DNA from: Bradyrhizobium septentrionale
Lineage (GTDB): Bacteria; Pseudomonadota; Alphaproteobacteria; Rhizobiales; Xanthobacteraceae
Direction: 5' to 3'
DNA: 64,000 nt
NCBI RefSeq assembly: GCF_011516645.4
Contig: NZ_CP088285.1
Span: 5,970,501 to 6,034,500 of the forward strand
Under the pieces are notes generated by a model, which was not told the DNA's origin, made no database searches, and saw only the letters and a program-made list of their open reading frames with translations. Position 1 is the stretch's first letter. Each line of letters starts with the position of its first letter. Positions 9,465-17,259 of this stretch are shown here, in pieces. The translations under genes were made by a program, and so were the position numbers.

Positions 9465-9500
9465 TCCGGTTTTGTGCAGATTTTCTCCGGTTTCGTGCAG
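9465..9500. promoter_or_regulatory. Two direct repeats 21 bp apart, candidate AraC/XylS-type operator
   Basis: TCCGGTTTTGTGCAG (9465-9479) and TCCGGTTTCGTGCAG (9486-9500) match at 14 of 15 positions with a period of exactly 21 bp, two helical turns. On the minus strand each reads TGCA-N6-CGGA, similar to the TGCA-N6-GG layout described for XylS boxes. They lie 77-112 bases before the start of the maleylacetate reductase gene. Binding by the AraC-type regulator at 6630-7517 is inferred. Confidence 0.55.
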
Positions 9501-9576
9501 GCCCGCCGCGGCCGCCCGCCGCTAGCATTCTCCCAACAAGACGAGATCGCCGGTTCGCCGGCCCGGGAGGAATGCC

Positions 9577-10707
9577 ATGAGCGTCGCAATGCCCGATGCC
9601 GGACGCGCATCCATAGCCGTTGCGGCAGCCGGTGATGGCGGCCAGGGCGCCTTTGCCTATTGCTCGCAGCAATATCGTGTGGTGTTCGGCGCCGGCACCT
9701 CGGCGCGGCTTGGCGAGGAAACGGAGCGACTTGGCATCAAGCGGGCGCTGGTGCTCACCACAAGCGAGCAGCAGGATCTCGGACGTCAGTTGGGCGCCGG
9801 CCTAGGCGATAGGCTCGCCGGCCTGTTCGCCGGCGCGCGCATGCATACGCCGGTCGAGGTCACCAACGAAGCGCTTGGCATCGTCGAATCCCACGACATC
9901 GACGGGCTGGTCGCAATCGGCGGCGGTTCGACGGTCGGGCTCGGCAAGGCGCTGTCGTTGCGCACCGGGCTGCCGCATATCGCGATGCCGACCACCTATG
10001 CCGGCTCGGAGATGACGCCGATCCTGGGTGAGACCACCAACGGCATCAAGACCACACAGCATTCCCAGGATCTGGTGCCAGACACCGTCATCTACGACGT
10101 CGATCTCACCGTTAGCCTGCCGCCGCACATCTCCGCCGCCAGCGGTCTGAACGCGATTGCCCACGCGGTCGAGGCGCTTTATGCGCCCGACGCCAATCCG
10201 CTGACCTCGCTGATGGCGGAGGAAGGCATCGCCGCGCTCGCCCGCGCGCTGCCGCGCATCATGACGGCGCCTGCCGATCCTGGCGCGCGGCGCGATGCGC
10301 TCTACGGCGCCTGGCTATGCGGCGTCTGCCTCGGCGCGGTCGGCATGTCGCTGCACCACAAGCTCTGCCATGTGCTGGGTGGGATGTTCGACCTGCCACA
10401 CGCCGAAACCCACGCGATCGTGCTGCCCCACGCCGCCGCCTACAACGCAGCCGCCGCGCCGGAGGCGATGACCCGCGTCGCGCGAGCGCTGCACAGCGCC
10501 AACGCACCGCAGGGCCTGTTTGACCTTGCCCGGCAGCTCGCGCTGCCGCGCGCGCTCTCCGACATCGGAATGCCTGAGGGCGCCATCGCTCGCGCCGCCG
10601 AGATGGCGGTGCGCAACCCCTATGCCAACCCCAGACTGGTCGATCGCGCCCCGATCGAGCAACTGATCGCGGCCGCCTGGCGCGGCGACGCGCCCGTGCA
10701 GCACTGA
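9577..10707 (+). CDS. Maleylacetate reductase (iron-type alcohol dehydrogenase family)
   Basis: 376 residues, usual length for the family (about 350-360) plus a short N-terminal extension. The nucleotide-binding segment IGGGSTVGLGKALS and the following MPTTYAGSEMTPI are typical of maleylacetate reductases, and the metal-site region has HHKLCHVLGGMFDLPHAETH. It reduces maleylacetate, the ring-cleavage product of hydroxyquinol after hydrolysis or isomerisation, to 3-oxoadipate with NAD(P)H. It is first in a run of eight genes; the dioxygenase that would supply its substrate starts 24 bases downstream. A strong GGGAGGA ribosome site supports the ATG. Confidence 0.92.
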   Translation: MSVAMPDAGRASIAVAAAGDGGQGAFAYCSQQYRVVFGAGTSARLGEETERLGIKRALVLTTSEQQDLGRQLGAGLGDRLAGLFAGARMHTPVEVTNEALGIVESHDIDGLVAIGGGSTVGLGKALSLRTGLPHIAMPTTYAGSEMTPILGETTNGIKTTQHSQDLVPDTVIYDVDLTVSLPPHISAASGLNAIAHAVEALYAPDANPLTSLMAEEGIAALARALPRIMTAPADPGARRDALYGAWLCGVCLGAVGMSLHHKLCHVLGGMFDLPHAETHAIVLPHAAAYNAAAAPEAMTRVARALHSANAPQGLFDLARQLALPRALSDIGMPEGAIARAAEMAVRNPYANPRLVDRAPIEQLIAAAWRGDAPVQH

Positions 10708-10731
10708 CCTTCACCAGATCAAGGAAACACC

Positions 10732-11634
10732 ATGGCCAATTTCAACGAGCATGATCTCACCGACGAGGTGCTTCGCAGCTTCGCCAACACCCCGAACAAG
10801 CGGCTGAAGTTCATCATCGAGGAGACGGTCAAGTCGCTGCACGATCTGGTGCGCCACACCGAGCTCACCTTCGAGGAATGGAACCAGGCGATCGAATTCC
10901 TGACCCGCACCGGCCAGACCTGCACGCCGCTGCGCCAGGAGTTCATCCTGCTCTCCGACGTGCTCGGCGTCTCGATGCTGGTCGATGCGGTCAATCACCG
11001 CGAGCGCGAAGGCGCGACCGAGACCACGGTGCTCGGCCCGTTCTATGTCGGCGAGCACCGCGTCACGCCGCACGGCGCCAACATCTCCGAAGGCATCGAC
11101 GGCGAAGTGATGTTCGTGCAGAGCCGCGTCACCGACCTCGCCGGCAAGCCGCTCGCCGCTGCCGAGATCGATGTCTGGCATGCCGACGACGACGGCTTCT
11201 ACGATTCGCAGAAGGAGGACTACGCGACCCACGGCCCATCGCTGCGCGCACGCTTCGTCACCGATGCCGACGGCCGCTTCTCGTTCCGCACCATCCTGCC
11301 GTGCAGCTATCCGATCCCGACCGATGGCCCGGTCGGCGATCTCATCACCGCCACGCAGCGGCATCCGATGCGGCCCGCGCACGTCCACTTCCTGGTCAAG
11401 GCCGAGGGCTACGAGCCGCTGATCACCCACGTCTTCCTCGACGGCGACCAATATCTGCGCAGCGACGTGGTGTTCGGCGTCAAGGATGAGCTCATCGCAC
11501 GCGTCGAGCCGCGCAACGAACCGGCGTTGCCGAATGGCGACCGCGTGTCCGCGCCGTGGCACCTGATGACCTACGACTTCCAGATGAGGCCCGGCGCGGG
11601 CCTGGTGCCGAAGCCGATGATGGCCGCGGAATAG
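10732..11634 (+). CDS. Hydroxyquinol 1,2-dioxygenase (intradiol)
   Basis: 300 residues. It has the intradiol N-terminal helical domain and the catalytic domain LGPFYVGEHR ... DVWHADDDGFYDSQ ... PMRPAHVHF. The four Fe(III) ligands are visible as Tyr157, Tyr193, His217 and His219, with spacing (36, 24, 2) nearly the same as in characterised hydroxyquinol dioxygenases. It cleaves 1,2,4-trihydroxybenzene between the adjacent hydroxyls to maleylacetate, which the preceding gene product would reduce. Catechol 1,2-dioxygenase is the alternative, but the maleylacetate reductase partner favours hydroxyquinol. Confidence 0.92.
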   Translation: MANFNEHDLTDEVLRSFANTPNKRLKFIIEETVKSLHDLVRHTELTFEEWNQAIEFLTRTGQTCTPLRQEFILLSDVLGVSMLVDAVNHREREGATETTVLGPFYVGEHRVTPHGANISEGIDGEVMFVQSRVTDLAGKPLAAAEIDVWHADDDGFYDSQKEDYATHGPSLRARFVTDADGRFSFRTILPCSYPIPTDGPVGDLITATQRHPMRPAHVHFLVKAEGYEPLITHVFLDGDQYLRSDVVFGVKDELIARVEPRNEPALPNGDRVSAPWHLMTYDFQMRPGAGLVPKPMMAAE

Positions 11635-11666
11635 CGATAGCAACCAACAAGACGACCAGGGAGAGG

Positions 11667-13460
11667 ATGATGACCAGCAAACCGATCGAGACCGACGTGC
11701 TTGTCGTCGGCAGTGGCCCGGCCGGCGCGACGGCGGCGGCGCTGCTCGGCATGTACGGCGTCAAGCACATCATGGTGACCAAATACGGCTGGCTGGCCGA
11801 CACGCCGCGCGCTCACATCACCAACCAGCGTGCGATGGAGGTGCTGCGCGATCTCGGCCTCGAGGACAAGGCGGTCGCACAGGCGGTGCCGCAGCACCTG
11901 ATGGCCAACAACGTGTTCTGCGAGAGTCTCGCCGGCGAGGAGTTCGGCCGGCTCTATTCCTGGGGCAATCATCCCTCGCGCAAGGCGGATTACGACCTCG
12001 CCAGCCCGACCCGGATCTGCGACCTGCCGCAGAATTTCCTCGAGCCAATCCTGATCGAGGCCGCCGGCCAGCGCGGCACCTCGCTGTGCTTCAATACCGA
12101 GTTCGTCGACCTGGTGCAGGATGCCGACCGCGTCACGGCGACGGTGAAGGACCGCCTGTCCGGCGAGACCTACCAGATCCGCGCCAAATATCTGATCGGC
12201 GCCGATGGCGGCCGCAGCCGGGTCGCCGAGGTGATCGGGCTGCCGATGGAGGGCCAGATGGGCCGCGCCGGCAGCATGAACATCATCGTGCAGGCGGATC
12301 TGAGCAAATACGTCGCGCACCGGCCGAGCGTGCTGTACTGGGTGCTGCAGCCGGGCGCCGAGATCGGCGGCATCGGCGCCGGCCTGATCCGCATGGTGCG
12401 GCCGTGGAACGAATGGCTGATCATCTGGGGCTACGACATCGAGCAGGGCGAGCGCAAGCTCTCCAATGACGAGGCGATCTCGATCGTGCGCAATCTCGTC
12501 GGCGACGAGACGCTCGAGGTCAAGGTGACCTCGACCTCGACCTGGACTGTGAACGAGATGTATGCCGGCCACTACACGTCCGGCCGCGTGTTCTGCGTCG
12601 GCGATGCCGTGCACCGGCATCCGCCGACCAATGGCCTGGGCTCCAACACCTCGATCCAGGATGCCTACAATCTCTGCTGGAAGCTCAAGCTGGTGCTGGA
12701 GGGGCACGCCGCGCCATCGTTGCTCGAGACCTATTCGGCCGAGCGCCAGCCGGTCGGCAAGCAGATCGTGACCCGCGCCAACAAGAGCATCGGCGACTTC
12801 CCGCCGATCTTCGAGGCGGTGGGGCTCGTCGCCTCGACCGATCCGGCCGAAGCGCGCAAGGCGATCGCCGCGCGCAAGGCGCCGACCGCCGAGGGCAAGG
12901 CACGCCGCAAGAAGCTCTATGAGGCCATCGCCAACAAGAGCTACGAGTTCAACTGCCACGGCGTCGAGATGAACCAGCGCTACGGCTCGACCGCCGTGAT
13001 GTCCGATGGCACGCCGATGCCGCCCTTCACCCGCGATCACGAGCTCTATCATCAGGCCACCACCTGGCCCGGCGCGCATTTGCCGCATGTCTGGGTCGAG
13101 CATCAGGGCCAGCGCAAGTCGACGCTCGATCTCGCCGGCAAGGGCCGCTTCACGCTGCTCACCGGGATCGGCGGCGACGGCTGGAAGACGGCCGCTGCCG
13201 CGGTCGAGAAGGCCTACGGCCTGCCGGTCGATGTCGTCACCATCGGCCCGCAGGGCTGCGACGCACTCGACATCTATGCGGACTGGTATCGCCAGAGCGA
13301 GGTCGACGAGGACGGCTGCGTGCTGGTGCGTCCCGACACGTATGTCGCCTGGCGCACCAGGGAGGCGGCGGCTGACGCCTCCGACGTGTTGCTCGACGTG
13401 TTTGGCCAGATCCTCGGCCGCAGCGCGAAGGCGCAGACGAAGTCCATCGCCGCCGCGTGA
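11667..13460 (+). CDS. FAD-dependent aromatic hydroxylase (phenol-hydroxylase/TfdB-like)
   Basis: 597 residues from the ATG at 11667, which follows AGGGAGAGG. The FAD-binding GxGxxG is GSGPAG (15-20), the DG motif is IGADGGRS near residue 180 and the GD motif is VGDAVHRHPPTNG near 311. A C-terminal thioredoxin-like domain follows, as in phenol 2-monooxygenase and 2,4-dichlorophenol hydroxylase. Placed 32 bases after the hydroxyquinol dioxygenase, it most likely hydroxylates a resorcinol- or hydroquinone-type compound to hydroxyquinol using NAD(P)H and O2. The substrate is inferred from operon context only. Confidence 0.85.
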   Translation: MMTSKPIETDVLVVGSGPAGATAAALLGMYGVKHIMVTKYGWLADTPRAHITNQRAMEVLRDLGLEDKAVAQAVPQHLMANNVFCESLAGEEFGRLYSWGNHPSRKADYDLASPTRICDLPQNFLEPILIEAAGQRGTSLCFNTEFVDLVQDADRVTATVKDRLSGETYQIRAKYLIGADGGRSRVAEVIGLPMEGQMGRAGSMNIIVQADLSKYVAHRPSVLYWVLQPGAEIGGIGAGLIRMVRPWNEWLIIWGYDIEQGERKLSNDEAISIVRNLVGDETLEVKVTSTSTWTVNEMYAGHYTSGRVFCVGDAVHRHPPTNGLGSNTSIQDAYNLCWKLKLVLEGHAAPSLLETYSAERQPVGKQIVTRANKSIGDFPPIFEAVGLVASTDPAEARKAIAARKAPTAEGKARRKKLYEAIANKSYEFNCHGVEMNQRYGSTAVMSDGTPMPPFTRDHELYHQATTWPGAHLPHVWVEHQGQRKSTLDLAGKGRFTLLTGIGGDGWKTAAAAVEKAYGLPVDVVTIGPQGCDALDIYADWYRQSEVDEDGCVLVRPDTYVAWRTREAAADASDVLLDVFGQILGRSAKAQTKSIAAA

Positions 13461-13541
13461 TGCGGCGCGACGCCGGTAGTTTTTCAGAACGGAATGAACG
13501 GCAGCCGGTGTGAAAACCGGCTCGCCTCAAGGGAGGGGAAG

Positions 13542-14885
13542 ATGACCAAGGACCATTTGAACGCCAAGGACCACTTGAACGTGATGTCTTTCGATCGCCG
13601 CCGCGTGCTGCAGGGCATCGCCGGTGGTTTCGCGGCCGCCGGCACGACGACCTTGTTCGCGCCGTCAGTGCGGGCAGCCAACAAGCCGATCAAGATTGGC
13701 TATGTCTCGCCAAAGAGCGGACCATTGGCGGCCTTCGCCGAAGCCGACGATTTCGTGCTCGGCGAGTTCAGAAAGTTCATCAAGGACGGCGTCAAGGTCG
13801 GATCGCAGACCTATTCGGTCGAGGTGGTGACCAAGGACAGCCAGTCGAATCCGAACCGCGCCGCCGAAGTCGCCAAGGAGCTGATCACCCGCGACAATGT
13901 CAGCCTGATCGTGGTCGGCGCCACGCCCGAAACCAATAATCCGGTGGCGACGCAGTGCGAGCTCGAGCAGGTGCCGTGCATCTCTTCCGTCGCGCCGTGG
14001 CAGACCAACTTCATCGGCCGGCAGGCCAATCCGGGCGATCCGAAGAGCTGGAAGCCGTTCGAATACACCTTCCACTATTTCTGGGGGCTCGAGGACGTGA
14101 TCGGCGTCTTCACCAGCATGTGGAGCCAGGTCGCGACCAACAAATCGGTCGGCGCGCTGTTTCCGAACGATGCCGACGGCAACGCCTGGGGCGACACCAC
14201 GATCGGCTTCCCGCCCGTGATGGCCAAGCAGGGCTTCAAGCTGACCGATCCCGGCCGCTTCCAGAATCTGACCGACGATTTCAGCTCGCAGATCGCTGCG
14301 TTCCGCGGCGCCGATGCCGAGATCATCACCGGCGTGATCGTTCCGCCCGACTTCACCACGTTCTGGAACCAGGCGCGGCAAAAGGGGCTGAAGCCGAAGG
14401 TCGTGTCGGTCGCCAAGGCGTTGCTGTTCCCGGCGTCGGTGCAGGCGCTGGGCAAGGGCGGCAACAATATCTCCACCGAAGTGTGGTGGACGCCGACGCA
14501 TCCCTACAAATCGAGCCTCAGCGGCGTCAGCGCGGCCGATCTCGCCAAGGGATATGAGCAGGCCTCCGGCAAGCAATGGACCCAGCCGATCGGCTTCGTG
14601 CATTCGCTGTTCGAGGTCGCGATCGACGCCATCAAGCGCTCCGGCGACCCGGCCGACGGCGCGGCGCTCGCGAAGGCGATCGGCGCCACCAAGCTCGATA
14701 CGATCGTGGGCCAGGTCGCGTTCGGCTCAAGCGCCGTGCCGCCATTCGCGGCGAAGAACATCGCCAAGACGCCGCTGGTCGGCGGCCAATGGCGGCTCAA
14801 CGGTGACAAGTACAACATGGTGATCACCGACAACAAGCTGGCGCCGCAGATCCCGCTTGGCGGCGACATGCAGGCGCTGAGCTAG
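13542..14885 (+). CDS. ABC transporter substrate-binding protein (Liv/aromatic type)
   Basis: 447 residues from the ATG at 13542, which follows GGGAGGGGAAG; an ATG at 13494 has no such site. A twin-arginine-like signal (FDRRRVLQGIAGGFAAAGTT) near residues 17-36 ends around VRAA, so export by Tat is likely. The mature part opens with IKIGYVSPKSGPLAAFAEAD, the type I periplasmic-binding fold of branched-chain amino acid and aromatic-acid binders. Residues 4-14 contain a duplicated DHLN (DHLNAKDHLN), encoded by a short tandem repeat. It probably captures the aromatic substrate of the preceding enzymes for the transporter that follows. Confidence 0.88.
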   Translation: MTKDHLNAKDHLNVMSFDRRRVLQGIAGGFAAAGTTTLFAPSVRAANKPIKIGYVSPKSGPLAAFAEADDFVLGEFRKFIKDGVKVGSQTYSVEVVTKDSQSNPNRAAEVAKELITRDNVSLIVVGATPETNNPVATQCELEQVPCISSVAPWQTNFIGRQANPGDPKSWKPFEYTFHYFWGLEDVIGVFTSMWSQVATNKSVGALFPNDADGNAWGDTTIGFPPVMAKQGFKLTDPGRFQNLTDDFSSQIAAFRGADAEIITGVIVPPDFTTFWNQARQKGLKPKVVSVAKALLFPASVQALGKGGNNISTEVWWTPTHPYKSSLSGVSAADLAKGYEQASGKQWTQPIGFVHSLFEVAIDAIKRSGDPADGAALAKAIGATKLDTIVGQVAFGSSAVPPFAAKNIAKTPLVGGQWRLNGDKYNMVITDNKLAPQIPLGGDMQALS

Positions 14886-14911
14886 CAGAAGCCAGCTGCT
14901 TCAACGAAGAC

Positions 14912-14942
14912 AGGAGATGCGTGGCAGTGCCGCGCATCTCCT
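14912..14942 (+). promoter_or_regulatory. Strong hairpin between binding-protein and ATPase genes
   Basis: AGGAGATGCG (14912-14921) and CGCATCTCCT (14933-14942) form a perfect 10-bp stem with an 11-base loop. No T-run follows, so a simple intrinsic terminator is unlikely. It lies 27 bases after the binding-protein stop. Such hairpins often protect the upstream mRNA so the binding protein is made in excess. The stem also hides the GGAG and ATG at 14913-14919. Confidence 0.6.
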
Positions 14943-14970
14943 CTCCGCCGAAACCATCCAGTGGGCGACC

Positions 14971-15684
14971 ATGCTCGAACTCCATGCCATCTCGAAAAGG
15001 TTCGGCGCCATCGCCGTTGCCGACGCGATCGACCTGACGCTTTCCTCCGGCGAGGCGCTGGGCGTGATCGGTCCGAACGGCGCCGGCAAGTCGTCGCTGT
15101 TCAACCTGGTCACCGGGTTGCTGCGGCCGGATGCCGGCCGCATCGTTCTCGATGGCGTCGACATTACGGGTCTTTCGCCCGAGGCACGCTGTCGCGCCGG
15201 CATCGGGCGCTCATTCCAGATCCCGCAACCTTTCGACCATCTCTCGGTGTTCGAGAACCTTGCGGTCGCCGCGTTGTTTGGCGGTGGACTGTCGGAGGCG
15301 GACGCGGTCCAGCATTGCGGCCGCATGCTCGATCTGACCGGCCTCGAGGCCAAGGCCAACCGGCTTGCCGGCAGCCTGCCGCTGCTCGATCGCAAGCGGC
15401 TCGAGCTGGCGCGGGCGCTCGCCACCCGACCGCGCACGCTGCTGCTCGACGAGATCGCCGGCGGCCTCACCGATGCCGAATGTCATGAACTGGTCGAGAC
15501 TATCCGTACCATCCACGCCGAAGGCGTCGGCATCATCTGGATCGAGCACGTTGTGCACGCGCTGCTCGCCGTGGTGCAGCGGCTGGTTGTCTTGAACTTC
15601 GGCAAGGTCGTCGCCCAGGGCGCACCAGTCGACGTGATGCGCTCGCGCGAGGTCGAGACCATCTATATGGGCGTGCCGGCATGA
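14971..15684 (+). CDS. ABC transporter ATP-binding protein, LivG type
   Basis: 237 residues from the ATG at 14971, chosen because LELHAISKRFGAIAVAD is the usual start of LivG; an ATG at 14917 in frame lies inside the hairpin stem. Walker A is [10 protein letters not shown]-loop region GRSFQIPQPFDH, Walker B LLLDEIAGGL, H-loop WIEHVVHAL. The signature segment reads SLPLLDRKRLELARALA instead of an LSGGQ-like motif, a deviation shared by a sub-branch of LivG proteins. With the next three genes it forms the importer's membrane complex. Confidence 0.88.
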   Translation: MLELHAISKRFGAIAVADAIDLTLSSGEALGVIGPNGAGKSSLFNLVTGLLRPDAGRIVLDGVDITGLSPEARCRAGIGRSFQIPQPFDHLSVFENLAVAALFGGGLSEADAVQHCGRMLDLTGLEAKANRLAGSLPLLDRKRLELARALATRPRTLLLDEIAGGLTDAECHELVETIRTIHAEGVGIIWIEHVVHALLAVVQRLVVLNFGKVVAQGAPVDVMRSREVETIYMGVPA

Positions 15685-16385
15685 CCGCGCTGCTCAATGT
15701 CACGGCGCTCGATGCGTTCTACGGCGACTTCCAGGCGCTGTTCGACATCGACTTCGAACTGAATAAGGGCGAGGCGGTTGCGGTGATCGGCGCCAATGGC
15801 GCCGGCAAGTCGACCATGCTGAAGTCGCTGGCCGGGCTCGTGAAGAGCCGCCCCGATGCCATCCGCCTCAGTGGACGGGCGATCGGCGACGCGTCGGCCG
15901 CCAGCATCGTGCGGCTCGGCCTCGCGTTGGTGCCGGAGGGCCGACAATTGTTTCCCTCGCTCAGCGTCGAGGAGAACCTTCTGATCGGCGCCTATGGCGG
16001 CGAACGCACCACGCCGTGGGATCTCGCCGCGGTCTACCGCATGTTCCCGGTGCTGAAGGAGCGGCGGCGCGGCGCCGTGACGGCGCTGTCGGGCGGCCAG
16101 CAGCAGATGGTGGCGATCGGCCGTGCGCTGATGTCCAACCCGTCGGTCCTGCTGTGCGACGAGATCAGCCTCGGCCTCGCGCCGATCGTGGTGGAGGACA
16201 TCTACCGCATGCTGCCGCAGATCCGCTCGGGCGGCACCGCGGTCGTGCTGGTCGAGCAGGACATCGCCCGCGCGCTGCGGGCGGCGGATCGCTTCTACTG
16301 CCTGCAGGAGGGACGGGTGACACTGAGCGGACGGCCAAAGGATGTGGATCAGGACACGATCCGCGCGGCCTATTTCGGAACGTGA
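15681..16385 (+). CDS. ABC transporter ATP-binding protein, LivF type
   Basis: 234 residues. Walker A GANGAGKST, signature LSGGQQQMVAIGRAL and Walker B VLLCDEISLGL are all intact, so this subunit carries the canonical signature that its LivG partner lacks. The start overlaps the preceding stop as ATGA, a sign of translational coupling. It drives the importer of the hydroxyquinol-type operon. Confidence 0.9.
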   Translation: MTALLNVTALDAFYGDFQALFDIDFELNKGEAVAVIGANGAGKSTMLKSLAGLVKSRPDAIRLSGRAIGDASAASIVRLGLALVPEGRQLFPSLSVEENLLIGAYGGERTTPWDLAAVYRMFPVLKERRRGAVTALSGGQQQMVAIGRALMSNPSVLLCDEISLGLAPIVVEDIYRMLPQIRSGGTAVVLVEQDIARALRAADRFYCLQEGRVTLSGRPKDVDQDTIRAAYFGT

Positions 16386-16392
16386 GGGAACG

Positions 16393-17259
16393 ATGAGCGG
16401 GTTCGACACCATCATCGAAGGCGTGCTGCTCGGCGGCGTCTATGCGCTGTTCGCGCTCGGCCTGTCGCTGATCTTCGGCATCATGCGTCTCGTCAATCTG
16501 GCGCATGGCGATCTGATCCTGCTCGCGGCATACCTGGTGCTCAGCGCCACCACCGCGCTCGGCCTGCCGCTTGCGGCCGCATCGCTGCTGGTCGTCGTGG
16601 CGATGTTCGCGCTCGGCTTCGTGCTGCAGCGGCTGGTGCTGGAGCGGGTGCTCGGTGACGACATCCTGCCGCCGCTGCTCGTCACCTTCGGCCTGTCGAT
16701 CGTGATCCAGAACGGTTTGCTGCTCGGCTACGGCGCCGACAGCCGCCGGCTGCAGGCAGGCGCCTTCGAATCCTCGTCGGTGACGCTCGCCCCGGGCCTG
16801 AGCGTCGGGCTGGCGCCGCTGACAGCGCTGGTGACGGCGATCGCCGCCGTCGCGCTGCTGCAGCTGATCTTCTATCGCACCTCGCTCGGCCGCGCCTTCC
16901 GCGCCACCGCCGACAATCCCGCGATCGCGCAATTGATGGGCGTCAACGAGCGCAATGTCTACGCCATCGCGGTCGGACTGTCGCTTGCGGTCTCGGTGAT
17001 CGCCGCCATCGTGTTCGGCATCCGCGCCAGCTTCGATCCGTCGATCGGCCCGGCGCGGCTGCTTTATGCGTTCGAGGCGGTGATCATCGGCGGCCTCGGC
17101 AGCCTGTGGGGAACGCTGGCCGGCGGCATCGTGCTCGGGCTCGCTCAGGCGATCGGCGCGCGGATCAATCCGGAATGGCAGATCCTGGCCGGCCATCTCG
17201 CCTTCCTTGCCGTGCTGATGGTGCGGCCGCGCGGTCTGTTCCCGGCGAGGCGGACATGA
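16393..17259 (+). CDS. ABC transporter permease, LivH type
   Basis: 288 residues from the ATG at 16393, 7 bases after the preceding stop with a GAGGG ribosome site. About eight hydrophobic helices, beginning ILLGGVYALFALGLSLIFG-like and containing MRLVNLAHGDLILLAAY, which is the LivH signature region. The cytoplasmic coupling loop is FRATADNPAIAQLMGVN. Inner-membrane channel half of the importer. Confidence 0.9.
   Translation: MSGFDTIIEGVLLGGVYALFALGLSLIFGIMRLVNLAHGDLILLAAYLVLSATTALGLPLAAASLLVVVAMFALGFVLQRLVLERVLGDDILPPLLVTFGLSIVIQNGLLLGYGADSRRLQAGAFESSSVTLAPGLSVGLAPLTALVTAIAAVALLQLIFYRTSLGRAFRATADNPAIAQLMGVNERNVYAIAVGLSLAVSVIAAIVFGIRASFDPSIGPARLLYAFEAVIIGGLGSLWGTLAGGIVLGLAQAIGARINPEWQILAGHLAFLAVLMVRPRGLFPARRT

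Larger units (their letters stand above)
9230..9576. other. Intergenic region upstream of the hydroxyquinol operon
   Basis: 347 bases without a convincing gene. The left part holds an inverted copy of the dispersed repeat (TAGGGCGCGTACTCAT read on the minus strand, about 9361-9398). The right part holds two direct repeats (9465-9500) and the ribosome site GGGAGGA just before the ATG at 9577. Small open frames here have no protein-like features. Confidence 0.6.

Noticed and set aside
9577..10707. Ordinary alcohol dehydrogenase
   Set aside because: The GGGSTVGLGK and MPTTYAGSEMTPI pattern and the adjacent hydroxyquinol dioxygenase favour maleylacetate reductase.
14917..14970. Start of the first LivG at ATG 14917
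   Set aside because: The extra 18 residues are not LivG-like, and the ATG with its GGAG is buried in a 10-bp stem with no normal spacing; kept only as a possible regulated alternative.
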